DNA of 15,380 nt from Acidimicrobiaceae bacterium. Its GTDB lineage: Bacteria > Actinomycetota > Acidimicrobiia > Acidimicrobiales > Aldehydirespiratoraceae. Below, in pieces: positions 1 through 7,344 of the stretch. The DNA is taken from assembly GCA_009840695.1 (NCBI GenBank), contig VXNG01000203.1, positions 1 through 15,380 on the forward strand, read 5' to 3'. How positions within the stretch are numbered: position 1 is the stretch's first letter; every line of letters begins with the position of its first letter. The translations under genes were made by a program, and so were the position numbers. The notes beneath the pieces were generated by a model, which saw nothing but the letters and a program-made list of their open reading frames with translations, was not told the origin of the DNA and did no database searches.

Positions 1-1
1 C

Positions 2-817
2 GGGATCGCCAACTACGAGGCCGGGTGCTACGCCAAGCTGATCGACCTCGACAAGGAGGCCGAGCCGGTCATCGCGGCGGCGCTGTCGATGAAGGGCACG
101 CTGATCGAGAACGTCCCCGCCGTCGATGGTCGGAGCCTGGCAAGCACACACCCCCAGGATCTGGACCTGCGGGACCGGTCCATCACCGAGAACACCCGAT
201 TCGCCTACCCGCTGGAGTGCAATCCGCATGTGGCTCCGGGGCACCGCGGCCCGCATCCGACCACGATCGTGCTGCTGACAGCGGACGCCTTCGGTGTGCT
301 GCCACCGGTCGCGATCCTGGATCCCGACGAGGTGATGTACCACTTCGTCACCGGCTTCACCGCCAAGCTGGCCGGCACAGAGGTGGGCGTCACTGAGCCT
401 GCTGCCACATTCTCGCCTTGCTTCGGCGCTCCGTTCATGTCCCGGAAGCCCGATGTGTACGCCCGCCTGCTGAGCCGGCGCATCCATGAGCACCGGGCCC
501 GCTGCGTGCTGCTCAACACGGGCTGGTCGGGCGGCGCCTACGGTACCGGTCGGCGCATGCCGCTGGCGGTCACCCGCCGGCTGCTCGACGCCGCGCTGGC
601 AGGCGAACTCGACAACGTAGCGACCCGCACCCATCCGATCCTTGGCCTGACAATGCCGGTGACGTGCGACGGGATCGATGACAAGATCCTCGATCCGAGC
701 GCTACCTGGGATGATCCCGATGCCTACGACGCCGCGGCTCTTCAGCTCAGGAACCTGTTCCGCGCCAACTTCGACGGGCAGGGCTACGCCGAGATGGGGA
801 TCGCTGCCGCGATGTAG
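2..817 (+). CDS. pckA: ATP-dependent phosphoenolpyruvate carboxykinase, C-terminal half (5' end outside window)
   Basis: This enzyme converts oxaloacetate and ATP to phosphoenolpyruvate, CO2 and ADP in the cytoplasm, the entry step of gluconeogenesis. The reading frame is open from base 2 to the TAG at 815-817, giving 271 residues, about half of the usual ~530-540. Family signatures appear in the expected order: NYEAGCYAKLI near the left edge, ENTRFAYPLE, TADAFGVLPP, YHFVTGFTAKLAGTE, FSPCFGAPFM, NTGWSGGAYGTGRRM and GELDNV. These belong to the ATP family; the GTP family has a different sequence. The kinase-type P-loop and the start lie upstream of the window. The 3' end faces the minus-strand gene ending at 833, and no convincing terminator hairpin is seen in the 15 bases between them. 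Identification is secure. Confidence 0.96.
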   Translation, partial: GIANYEAGCYAKLIDLDKEAEPVIAAALSMKGTLIENVPAVDGRSLASTHPQDLDLRDRSITENTRFAYPLECNPHVAPGHRGPHPTTIVLLTADAFGVLPPVAILDPDEVMYHFVTGFTAKLAGTEVGVTEPAATFSPCFGAPFMSRKPDVYARLLSRRIHEHRARCVLLNTGWSGGAYGTGRRMPLAVTRRLLDAALAGELDNVATRTHPILGLTMPVTCDGIDDKILDPSATWDDPDAYDAAALQLRNLFRANFDGQGYAEMGIAAAM

Positions 818-832
818 TTCTTGTGGCCGGGC

Positions 833-1054
833 TCAGAACTCGGGTGTACTCATGTCGACCTCCGAGCCGAGTCGCAACCGGGTGGCCCGGCCGTTCTCGT
901 CGAGGTCGAACTGCACTCGCTGACCCTGGCGCAGCATCTGGAACAGGGATCCTTGCAGGGCATCGGCCGCGAGGTCGATGTCGGCCAGGTCGGTTTCGTT
1001 CACGAGCACTCCGTCGCCGGTGACGGGGTCGTAGCTCTTTATGACGCCCTGCAC
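833..1054 (-). CDS. Small cold-shock-fold protein with degenerate RNA-binding motifs
   Basis: This 73-residue protein has the size and register of a cold-shock domain: MQGVIKSYDPVTGDG matches the first two strands, LRQGQRVQFDLDENGRATRL the last two. The GTG start at 1054 was chosen because it gives the exact CSP length, the typical M-Q-G-x-(I/V)-K-x-(Y/F) opening, and lies 8 bases after a -10-like TACGAT. The open frame continues further upstream but that part is Arg/His-rich and does not look like a real protein. The RNP1 motif (normally KGFGFI) reads TGDGVLV and RNP2 (normally VFVHF) reads IDLAA, so the aromatic residues that stack on nucleic acid are missing. It is convergent with pckA and divergent from fakA. 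The fold is likely; RNA chaperone activity is doubtful. A protein-binding or regulatory role is possible but unproven. Confidence 0.75.
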   Translation of the reverse strand: MQGVIKSYDPVTGDGVLVNETDLADIDLAADALQGSLFQMLRQGQRVQFDLDENGRATRLRLGSEVDMSTPEF

Positions 1055-1062
1055 GAAGCCGC

Positions 1063-1068
1063 ATCGTA
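1063..1068 (-). promoter_or_regulatory. Probable -10 box of the cold-shock-fold gene (leaderless)
   Basis: Read on the minus strand, TACGAT matches the TAnnnT actinobacterial -10 consensus and ends 8 bases before the GTG at 1054, so transcription would begin at or next to the start codon. No Shine-Dalgarno sequence and no good -35 box are visible. Confidence 0.45.
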
Positions 1069-1110
1069 GCGAGCATCGCAGGCGTCTGGGACCACGTCGG
1101 GGGTGACCGG

Positions 1111-1116
1111 TATCAT
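1111..1116 (+). promoter_or_regulatory. Probable -10 box of fakA (leaderless)
   Basis: TATCAT fits TAnnnT and is followed by 7 bases and then the ATG at 1124. This spacing places the transcription start on the A of the ATG. There is no Shine-Dalgarno sequence in front of this ATG, which supports a leaderless message. A recognisable -35 box is absent. Confidence 0.55.
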
Positions 1117-1123
1117 CGGGGCT

Positions 1124-2809
1124 ATGCCACCGCTCGTACTCGACGCGGGCACGCTGCGCCGTGCCATCGTCGGCTTTCACGGAGGGCTTGCCGATCACCG
1201 CCAAGTGATCGACAACCTCAACGTCTATCCGGTTCCGGACGGGGACACCGGAACGAACATGACCCTCACCATGCAGTCGGTTGTCGAGAGCCTCGACGGT
1301 GTCGCCGACGATCTTGAGCCATTGTGCGCCGCGGTCGCCCACGGAGCGCTCATGGGCGCCCGCGGCAACTCGGGGGTGATCCTGGCTCAGATCCTTCGAG
1401 GCGTTTCAGGCGTGCTGCGCGACTCGGCCGCGGCCGGCTCCGTGCCGGACGCACCGGTGGTGGCCCAGGCATTGGCCGCGGCCAGCGAGGGTGCCTATTC
1501 GGCAGTGGCCCGGCCGGTGGAGGGCACCATTCTCACGGTCATCCGCGAGGCCTCGGAGTCGGCCCAGGCTGCTGCCGCGGCCGGGGGCGGTCTGACCGAG
1601 GTCTTCGATGCGGCTCGCGACCGCGGCTACGACGCTCTGGAACGAACTCCCGAGATGCTGGCGGTTCTCGCCGAGGCCGGGGTGGTGGACGCGGGCGGGG
1701 CCGGACTGCTGCTGCTGTTCGATGCCTGTCTCGCCGAGATCGACGGCCGGCCCATGCCTGAAGCCCCTGAGCCAGCGGCTCCGCCTGCCGCCGTGACCAG
1801 CGCCGAGGTGCCCGCGGAGGAGTCCTCCATAGCCGACCTGCGTTACGAGGTGATGTTCCTGCTGGACGCTCCCGACCCTTCCGTCGACGGTTTCAAGGCC
1901 GCTTGGCAGGAGATCGGGGACTCGATCGTGGTGGTGGGCGGGGACGGCATCTGGAATTGCCACATCCACACCGACGACATCGGCGCGGCCATCGAGGCCG
2001 GCATCGCGGTGGGCCGGCCCCATCGCATCCAGATCACCGACCTGCTCGACCAGGCGGCCGAGCACTCCGAGTCGTTCGAGGCGCCGGACCAGCCCCTGAG
2101 CCCCGACCGCGCGAGCTCCGCGCCGGCTGCTGCGGTAGAGGTCACTGAGGCCGATCGATGCTCGGTGGTGGCAGTGGGAGCCGGAGCGGGGGTAGTCGAC
2201 ATCCTCACGTCGATGGGGGCCGACCGGGTGGTGGCCGGCGGCCAGTCCATGAACCCTTCCACTGCGGAGTTGCTCGCAGCCGTCGACTCGCTTCCCAGCG
2301 GCCATGTCGTGGTGCTGCCCAACAACAAGAACATCATCCCGGTGGCCGAACAGGTCGACGGCGAGACCGAGCGCACGGTGGGCGTCGTGCCCACCCGCAG
2401 CGTGGTCGAGGGAATCTCCAGCCTCCTGGCTTTCTCTCCGGGGGCCACCGCGGCCCAGAACTCCGAGGCGATGGCAGCCGCGGCCGAATCCGTGACCCAC
2501 GGCGAGGTCACTCAAGCTGTCCGTGACGCCTCCAGTTTGGCCGGCCCCATCACGGAGGGCGACTGGCTCGGCATCGGCCCCGACGGCATCGCGGCAGTTG
2601 AGTCCGATGTGGCTGCGGCGGCGACCGCGCTGCTGGGCGCCATCATCGACGACGACCACGAGTTGCTCACCGTCCTCACCGGCACGGATGCCGATGCGGC
2701 GACCACCGACGCCATCGTCGGTCACGTGGCCGAGCACCACCCCGACGTGGAGGTCGAGGTGACCGAAGGCGGCCAGCCCCTCTACCCGTACTACTTCGGC
2801 CTCGAATAG
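1124..2809 (+). CDS. fakA: DhaL (DAK2)-domain fatty acid kinase catalytic subunit, FakA/YloV type
   Basis: The 561-residue protein matches the FakA/YloV family (about 550 residues), which phosphorylates fatty acids held by a FakB (DegV) carrier to give acyl-phosphate for phospholipid synthesis. The N-terminal DhaL nucleotide-binding domain shows NVYPVPDGDTGTNM (residues 33-46, with the metal-binding aspartates D39 and D41) and GARGNSG (78-84). A Pro/Ala-rich linker follows at about 215-235, then a middle domain with CHIHTDD (H280, H282). The C-terminal domain carries LPNNKNII and ends in GGQPLYPYYFGLE. The in-frame GTG at 1103 was rejected in favour of ATG 1124 because the -10 box lies between them. 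The cysteine expected before the FLL strand in Firmicute FakA is replaced (RYEVMFLL, E242). No fakB is in the window. Older annotation would call it dihydroxyacetone kinase-like; no dihydroxyacetone kinase partner is seen. Confidence 0.9.
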   Translation: MPPLVLDAGTLRRAIVGFHGGLADHRQVIDNLNVYPVPDGDTGTNMTLTMQSVVESLDGVADDLEPLCAAVAHGALMGARGNSGVILAQILRGVSGVLRDSAAAGSVPDAPVVAQALAAASEGAYSAVARPVEGTILTVIREASESAQAAAAAGGGLTEVFDAARDRGYDALERTPEMLAVLAEAGVVDAGGAGLLLLFDACLAEIDGRPMPEAPEPAAPPAAVTSAEVPAEESSIADLRYEVMFLLDAPDPSVDGFKAAWQEIGDSIVVVGGDGIWNCHIHTDDIGAAIEAGIAVGRPHRIQITDLLDQAAEHSESFEAPDQPLSPDRASSAPAAAVEVTEADRCSVVAVGAGAGVVDILTSMGADRVVAGGQSMNPSTAELLAAVDSLPSGHVVVLPNNKNIIPVAEQVDGETERTVGVVPTRSVVEGISSLLAFSPGATAAQNSEAMAAAAESVTHGEVTQAVRDASSLAGPITEGDWLGIGPDGIAAVESDVAAAATALLGAIIDDDHELLTVLTGTDADAATTDAIVGHVAEHHPDVEVEVTEGGQPLYPYYFGLE

Positions 2810-2834
2810 ACGTCGGCGCCTGCTCACAACGCCG

Positions 2835-4979
2835 ATGCCCGAAGGCGACCCACCCCTCAGCCTCCGGGACCTGGACGCCATCTCCGTAGGCCGGTTGAAG
2901 AAGGTTGGTCCGAAACGAGTCTCAGCGTTGGCCGAGATGGAGATCCACACCGTCCTCGACCTGCTGCAGCACTATCCCCGCCGGTACCTGGACCGCACCC
3001 GTCAGGCTCGGATAGCCGAACTGACAGTCGAGGACGAGGTCTTCGTTGTCGGCCAAGTTGAACGGAGCGCGTCCCGGCGAACCAGGCGCGGCCGGAGGCT
3101 GGTCGAGGTAGTCGTCACTGACGACACCGGGCAGTTGAAGCTCATCTTCTTCAACCAGCCCTGGCAGGAGCAGAGCCTGCGTGCTGGCCGAACGGTGGTC
3201 GTCCACGGCCGACCAACGCGCTACCGCGGCTCCTTGCAGATGACCAATCCCGTCGTCGACCTCGTGGGCGACCGAACGGGTCGCATCATCGCCGTGTATC
3301 CGCAGTCAGAGAAGGCTGGCGTAAGGACTTGGCAGATTGCCGACCACGTTGCCAACGCCCTCGACCGGTGCGAGGCCAGGGGTATCGCCGACCCGGTTCC
3401 TGCCGTCGTGCTGCAGAGGTTCGACTTCGTGGGCCGGCACGCCGCGCTCAACGGGATCCACCGGCCGGCGACCATGGGAGAATCGAGCGAGGCCCGGCGT
3501 CGGCTCATGTTCGACGAGCTCCTGCGGGTGCAGGTAGAGCTGGTCAGGCGCAAGCGCTGGCTAGAGCGCCATACCGCCGGTCTGTCCCATGCCACCGGCG
3601 GTGAGTTGGTCGACCGGTTCCTTTCGCGCCTGCCGTTCCCTCTGACCGGCGCTCAGAGGAGGGTGATCGACGAGATCGCAGGCGACTTGGCCATGCCCCA
3701 CCCCATGCACCGGCTCATGCAGGGCGACGTGGGTGCGGGCAAGACGGTGGTGGCCCTGTGCGCCCTGCTCACTGCGGTGCAGGGCAGCTTCCAGGGCGCG
3801 TTGATGGCACCGACCGAGGTTCTGGCCGAGCAGCATTACGACACGATGGTCTCGCTGCTCGGCGACCTGTCGGTGCGCGACGAGGCGAGGCTCGGCGGCG
3901 AGCGTCCTCTGCGGGTCGAGTTGCTGTCGGGGAGCCGTGGCGCGGCCGATCGGCGCAGGGCCGCTCATGGGCTGGCAGCGGGCGATGTAGACATCGTGGT
4001 CGGCACCCATGCCCTGATCTCGGAGGGCCTGGAGTACCGGGCGCTGGGTGTGGTGGTGATCGACGAGCAGCACCGCTTCGGAGTCGAGCAGCGGGCTGTG
4101 CTGCGCGATCGCGGTCCCGGATCGGTGTTGCCCGACCTGCTGGTGATGACCGCCACGCCCATCCCCCGCACGGCGGCCATGACCGTCTACGGCGATCTGG
4201 ACGTGTCGGTGCTCGACGAGCTCCCCGCGGGCCGACTGCCGGTGGCCACCTCATGGGCACGCGGGCCGTTGGAGGAGGCTCAGGTCTGGGGGGCGGTGCG
4301 GGCCGCAGTCTCTGAGGGCCGCCAGGCCTATGTCGTGTGCCCGGTCATCGACGAGTCGGACGTGCTCGATGTTCGCTCAGTCACTGAGACGCATGTGCGG
4401 CTGACAGCGGGCGGTGGCGAGCTCGCGGGCCTGCGCGTCGGCCTTCTGCACGGCCGGGTGACGCCCGCGGAGAAGGAGGCGACCATGGAGTTGTTCCGGT
4501 CCGGCGGTTTGGACGTCCTGGTGGCCACAACCGTCATCGAAGTCGGGGTGGACGTGCCCAACGCAACAGCAATGGTCGTTGTCGACGCAGGTCGGTTCGG
4601 CATCGCCCAGCTTCACCAGCTCCGGGGCCGGGTGGGCCGCTCCCATCTGGCGTCCAGTTGCTACCTGCTGGGCGAAGCTGTCACCACCGAGGCCGAGGCC
4701 CGGCTGGAGGCGGTGGTGGCCTCCAACGACGGCTTCGTACTGGCCGAGGCGGACCTTGAGCTGCGGGGCGAGGGCACGATCATGGGTGAGCGCCAGAGGG
4801 GCCGCAACGACCTGCGCCTCGCTTCGCTGCGCAGGGACAAGGAGTGGGTCGCCACGGCCCGCGACGTCGCGGTCGAGATGCTCGATGCCGACCCGGACTT
4901 GCTCGGCCACCGGGAGCTGTCCGATGAGATCGAGCTGCTGCTCGGCGACACCGATGCCGAGTACCTGCTCAAGAGCTAG
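2835..4979 (+). CDS. recG: ATP-dependent DNA helicase RecG
   Basis: RecG remodels stalled replication forks and branch-migrates Holliday junctions. The 714-residue length is typical. The N-terminal wedge/OB region (about 60-150) is followed by two helicase domains: Walker A in MQGDVGAGKTVV (about 294-305), APTEVLAEQHY (motif Ia), the RecG-type DEQH box in VIDEQHRFGVEQR (about 407-419), MTATPIPRT (motif III, near 438), TTVIEVGVDVPNAT, and QLHQLRGRVGRS (motif VI, about 594-605). All catalytic motifs are intact. It starts 25 bases after fakA, and the same order is found in several Firmicutes. No Shine-Dalgarno sequence precedes the ATG; the start was chosen because the family alignment begins within a few residues (LDAISVGRLKKVGPKR). 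It probably shares a transcript with fakA and rsmD. Confidence 0.97.
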   Translation: MPEGDPPLSLRDLDAISVGRLKKVGPKRVSALAEMEIHTVLDLLQHYPRRYLDRTRQARIAELTVEDEVFVVGQVERSASRRTRRGRRLVEVVVTDDTGQLKLIFFNQPWQEQSLRAGRTVVVHGRPTRYRGSLQMTNPVVDLVGDRTGRIIAVYPQSEKAGVRTWQIADHVANALDRCEARGIADPVPAVVLQRFDFVGRHAALNGIHRPATMGESSEARRRLMFDELLRVQVELVRRKRWLERHTAGLSHATGGELVDRFLSRLPFPLTGAQRRVIDEIAGDLAMPHPMHRLMQGDVGAGKTVVALCALLTAVQGSFQGALMAPTEVLAEQHYDTMVSLLGDLSVRDEARLGGERPLRVELLSGSRGAADRRRAAHGLAAGDVDIVVGTHALISEGLEYRALGVVVIDEQHRFGVEQRAVLRDRGPGSVLPDLLVMTATPIPRTAAMTVYGDLDVSVLDELPAGRLPVATSWARGPLEEAQVWGAVRAAVSEGRQAYVVCPVIDESDVLDVRSVTETHVRLTAGGGELAGLRVGLLHGRVTPAEKEATMELFRSGGLDVLVATTVIEVGVDVPNATAMVVVDAGRFGIAQLHQLRGRVGRSHLASSCYLLGEAVTTEAEARLEAVVASNDGFVLAEADLELRGEGTIMGERQRGRNDLRLASLRRDKEWVATARDVAVEMLDADPDLLGHRELSDEIELLLGDTDAEYLLKS

Positions 4980-4995
4980 AGGTCGTCGGGTAGCT

Positions 4996-5538
4996 GTGAG
5001 TATTCGCGTCGTGGCGGGGTCGGCCAAGGGCCGCCGGCTGGCAGCTCCTGCCGGCCTCCTCACCCGGCCGACCCCCAACCGAGTGCGTGAGGCCGTGTTC
5101 AACTCGCTCTACTCGCTCGATGCCATCGAAGGCGCCCAGGTGCTCGATCTGTTCGCCGGCACCGGTGCCCTGGGAATCGAGGCGCTGAGCCGGGGCGCGG
5201 CCGAAGCGGTGTTCGTCGAGCGCGACCAGACTGTGGCTGCGGTGCTGCGCAGCAACCTGGAGGCCACCGGGTTGGCGCACGCCGCCAGCGTCATGGTCGT
5301 CGACGTCGAGACGGCTCTCGATGGACTGGCTGGGCGGCGATTCCATGTCGCTCTCGTAGACCCTCCGTACGCCTTCGATGATTGGCCGCAGTTGCTGTCC
5401 GGTGTTCCGGCCGACCTGGTCGTGGCCGAGTCGGATCGTCCGGTGGATGTGGGGCCGCGCTTTGCCATCCACCATCACAGGCGTCACGGCGGTACCGTGG
5501 TGACGTTCGCACAAGCTGCCCAGAGGCCGAGCGGATAG
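4996..5538 (+). CDS. rsmD: 16S rRNA (guanine966-N2)-methyltransferase RsmD
   Basis: RsmD methylates G966 of 16S rRNA in the small ribosomal subunit using S-adenosylmethionine. The 180-residue protein begins with IRVVAGSAKGRRL and contains RPTPNRVREAVFNSL, the SAM-binding motif I VLDLFAGTGALGIEALSRGA (about 49-68) and the catalytic DPPY (122-125). The GTG start at 4996, 16 bases after the recG stop, gives the family's usual N-terminus. The frame is open further upstream, but that part overlaps recG and has no family similarity. The Shine-Dalgarno is weak (GGG at 4988-4990). coaD follows after 10 bases, the common rsmD-coaD pairing. Confidence 0.95.
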   Translation: MSIRVVAGSAKGRRLAAPAGLLTRPTPNRVREAVFNSLYSLDAIEGAQVLDLFAGTGALGIEALSRGAAEAVFVERDQTVAAVLRSNLEATGLAHAASVMVVDVETALDGLAGRRFHVALVDPPYAFDDWPQLLSGVPADLVVAESDRPVDVGPRFAIHHHRRHGGTVVTFAQAAQRPSG

Positions 5539-5543
5539 GGAGC
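5526..5543 (+). repeat. 18-base exact repeat, copy 1, containing the coaD ribosome binding site
   Basis: GCCGAGCGGATAGGGAGC here is identical to bases 9570-9587. It covers the last codons and stop of rsmD and the GGGAG Shine-Dalgarno (5538-5542) that lies 6 bases before the coaD GTG. The second copy does the same job for mutM, but there the upstream gene reads it in a different frame. Confidence 0.85.
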
Positions 5544-5548
5544 CATCA

Positions 5549-6034
5549 GTGACCCGTGTGCTGTACCCCGGATCCTTCGACCCGATCCACTACGGCCATC
5601 TCGAGATCATCGAGACCATCGCCCAACTATTCGATGAGGTGGTCGTAGCGGCCACGCGCAACCCCCAGAAGGGGAAGGGACTGTTCGGCCTCGACGAGCG
5701 CGAGCAGATGATCAAGGAGTGCTGCGCTCACCTGCCCAACGTCTCGGTGGCGATGTTCTCCAACCTGGTGGTCAACCTGGCCCGAGACGTCGAGGCCGAC
5801 TTCATTGTGAAGGGGCTCAGGGCCGTCTCCGACTTCGAGAATGAACTGCAGATGGCCCAGATGAACCACGCTCTCGCCGGCGTTCAGACGATCTTCATCC
5901 CTTCAGCCAGCAAGCGGTCGTTCGTGGCCTCCAAACTGATTCGGGAGGTCGTCCGCCTCGGCGGGGACGTTTCATCCATGGTGCCCGAGCCGGTGCAGAT
6001 TCGGCTGGCTGGCCGTTTCGAGCAGGAACAATGA
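5549..6034 (+). CDS. coaD: Phosphopantetheine adenylyltransferase
   Basis: CoaD transfers AMP from ATP to 4'-phosphopantetheine, giving dephospho-CoA, the penultimate step of coenzyme A synthesis. The 161-residue protein is standard length. It has YPGSFDPIHYGHLEII with the (T/H)xGH nucleotidyltransferase motif as HYGH (14-17), FIVKGLRAVSDFENELQMA (substrate and hexamer contact region) and the C-terminal VASKLIREVVRLGGDVS, the counterpart of the ISS-x-x-(V/I)RE motif. The GTG start is supported by GGGAG six bases upstream. The stop overlaps the next ATG by four bases (ATGA at 6031-6034). CoA is the donor of the prosthetic group for the acyl carrier protein encoded downstream. Confidence 0.97.
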   Translation: MTRVLYPGSFDPIHYGHLEIIETIAQLFDEVVVAATRNPQKGKGLFGLDEREQMIKECCAHLPNVSVAMFSNLVVNLARDVEADFIVKGLRAVSDFENELQMAQMNHALAGVQTIFIPSASKRSFVASKLIREVVRLGGDVSSMVPEPVQIRLAGRFEQEQ

Positions 6035-6615
6035 GTTCGGGTGACCCGACCCCTTCGACGGGCATGGCCCCCGCCGAGAGTTCGTCCGAGGCGCGACGGC
6101 TCGCGGTGGAACAGATGCTCACCCAGGCCATCCGTATGGTGGAGAGGTCCCGGCCGATGCCGTTCTCGACCTCGGTGATGATCAACGGCGAAGAACTGCT
6201 GGGAATCCTGCAGAAGGCGTTCGCGGCTCTGCCCGAGGAACTGCGGGCTGCTCGGTGGATGCTGAAGGAACGTGACGACATGCGGCTCCGCACCCAACGG
6301 GAGGGCGAGGACATCATCGCGGCGGCCCGGGCCCGAGCCGAGCAGATGGTCCAACGCAGCGAGGTCGTCAAGGCCGCGGAGATGCGGGCGAGGCGGACGG
6401 TCGACGAAGCGGAGGAGCGAACCAGGAGGATGAAGCTGGAGACTGAGGACTGGTGCGACCAGCGCCTAGCAGCCTTCGAGGCGATGCTGCACAAGACAGC
6501 CACCGCCGTGTCGACCGGACGCCAGCGACTCCAGGACACCAGGCTGCCCCGCCCGCAGCCGGCGCCTCCACCGCCCGACCTCGACGACGACATATTCGAC
6601 CAGGACGTGGGTTGA
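6031..6615 (+). CDS. sepIVA: SepIVA-like (DivIVA-family) coiled-coil septal protein
   Basis: The 194-residue protein has no enzyme motif. Residues 24-75 (QMLTQAIRMVERSRPMPFS, then INGEELLGILQKAFAALPEEL) and 141-168 (WCDQRLAAFEAMLHKT and GRQRLQ) match the two ends of mycobacterial SepIVA (Rv2927c) as I recall its sequence. Between them is an Ala/Glu/Arg-rich coiled coil (about 76-140), shorter than in mycobacteria. After residue 168 come a proline-rich stretch and an acidic tail (DLDDDIFDQDVG). SepIVA acts at the septum and subpolar membrane in mycobacterial division and envelope synthesis. The gene is directly before a DUF177 gene, as in Mycobacterium, which supports the match. The ATG overlaps the coaD stop, with AGGA at 6024-6027. 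Automated annotation might instead suggest an ATP synthase subunit b-like protein because of the coiled coil. Confidence 0.72.
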   Translation: MSSGDPTPSTGMAPAESSSEARRLAVEQMLTQAIRMVERSRPMPFSTSVMINGEELLGILQKAFAALPEELRAARWMLKERDDMRLRTQREGEDIIAAARARAEQMVQRSEVVKAAEMRARRTVDEAEERTRRMKLETEDWCDQRLAAFEAMLHKTATAVSTGRQRLQDTRLPRPQPAPPPPDLDDDIFDQDVG

Positions 6616-7076
6616 CATCCCAGCGGCTGATTGTCGACTGCGCCAGGCTGGAAGCGGGTTCGGTCGACCGCATTGAAGTAGTCGGCCGGTGCCGGCTGGA
6701 TGATCCCGGTGTGCAGGGGGCCGCCGTGGTGGGCGGCGTCGTGGACCTCGACGTGACGGTGCGTGTGGCCGGAGGGGCGTACGAAGCCGCCGGACGGGTG
6801 GCCGGCACGTGGACGGCGGAGTGCCGCCGCTGCCTCGAGGAGGTTCGCGGCCCGCTGGAGGCGGTGCTGCGGGAAGTGTTCGAGTGGGAGCCCACGGAAG
6901 GGGAGACCTGGCCGATCAACGATCAACGCATCGACCTGGCTCCCGCGGCGCGGGAGACGGCGATGCTGTCCCTGCCGCTGGCGCCGCTGTGCTCTGAGGA
7001 CTGCGCTGGGCCCGTGCCGGAGCGCTTCCCGACCGGGCCCGCGGCGGCCGATTTGTCAAGATCGACCGACGTGTAA
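6612..7076 (+). CDS. DUF177 (YceD-family) protein
   Basis: This 154-residue protein belongs to the DUF177/YceD family, which is linked in bacteria to 23S rRNA accumulation and almost always sits just before rpmF, as here. Diagnostic features are AECRRCLEEVRGPLE (C71, C74) and SLPLAPLCSEDCAGPVP (C127, C131), two cysteine pairs that may bind a metal, with an acidic FEWEP segment between. The start is taken as TTG 6612, which overlaps the preceding TGA by four bases (TTGA); no ATG or GTG in frame gives a sensible N-terminus. The frame is open further upstream, but that part lies inside the SepIVA-like gene in another frame. Confidence 0.88.
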   Translation: MTSQRLIVDCARLEAGSVDRIEVVGRCRLDDPGVQGAAVVGGVVDLDVTVRVAGGAYEAAGRVAGTWTAECRRCLEEVRGPLEAVLREVFEWEPTEGETWPINDQRIDLAPAARETAMLSLPLAPLCSEDCAGPVPERFPTGPAAADLSRSTDV

Positions 7077-7092
7077 CCGAGCCGGTGGCCGG

Positions 7093-7098
7093 TAGGCT
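7093..7098 (+). promoter_or_regulatory. Possible -10 box upstream of rpmF
   Basis: TAGGCT fits TAnnnT and lies in the 68-base gap after the DUF177 gene. It would give a leader of about 40 bases before the rpmF ATG at 7145. No clear -35 box is visible, so this rests on the -10 match alone. Confidence 0.25.
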
Positions 7099-7144
7099 GG
7101 CTGGCCGCAATTGTCCGATCGGCCGCCGAAGACCAGGTTCCCGC

Positions 7145-7324
7145 ATGGCTGTTCCCAAGAAGAAGACCTCCAAGGCCAAGGGGCGCAGCCGCCGGGCCTC
7201 CGCTTGGCGGATCAGTCCAGGCGGGCGGAGTGTTTGCCCTCGTTGCGGCGCCGTCAAACTTCCCCACCGCGTGTGCGGCAACTGCGGCTGGTACCGCGAC
7301 CGGCAGGCCATCGACGTCGAATAG
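7145..7324 (+). CDS. rpmF: 50S ribosomal protein L32
   Basis: L32 is a small protein of the large ribosomal subunit. The 59 residues start MAVPKKKTSKAKGRSRRA, the family's N-terminal signature, and carry a four-cysteine zinc ribbon (C31, C34, C44, C47: CPRC and CGNC). This is the zinc-binding (C+) form; no zinc-free paralogue is in the window. The ATG at 7145 is fixed by the family signature; an in-frame GTG at 7085 would add 20 unrelated residues. The DUF177-rpmF-plsX order is widely conserved. Confidence 0.97.
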   Translation: MAVPKKKTSKAKGRSRRASAWRISPGGRSVCPRCGAVKLPHRVCGNCGWYRDRQAIDVE

Positions 7325-7344
7325 CTGGCGTGTACTGACGGCTG

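Noticed and set aside
1061..1078. Direct repeat GCATCG (two copies 12 bases apart) in the divergent promoter region
   Set aside because: Too short to separate from chance, and it partly coincides with the -10 box of the cold-shock-fold gene. Not enough to call an operator.
1055..1342. N-terminal extension of the minus-strand cold-shock-fold gene into fakA
   Set aside because: The extension is antisense to the conserved fakA N-terminus, has no similarity to cold-shock proteins and would bypass the TACGAT-GTG start.
1406..2950. Long antisense open frame (514 codons) opposite fakA
   Set aside because: The composition is Arg/His/Gly-rich with no domain signature, and it runs across the fakA-recG junction. 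It is a codon-bias shadow of fakA.
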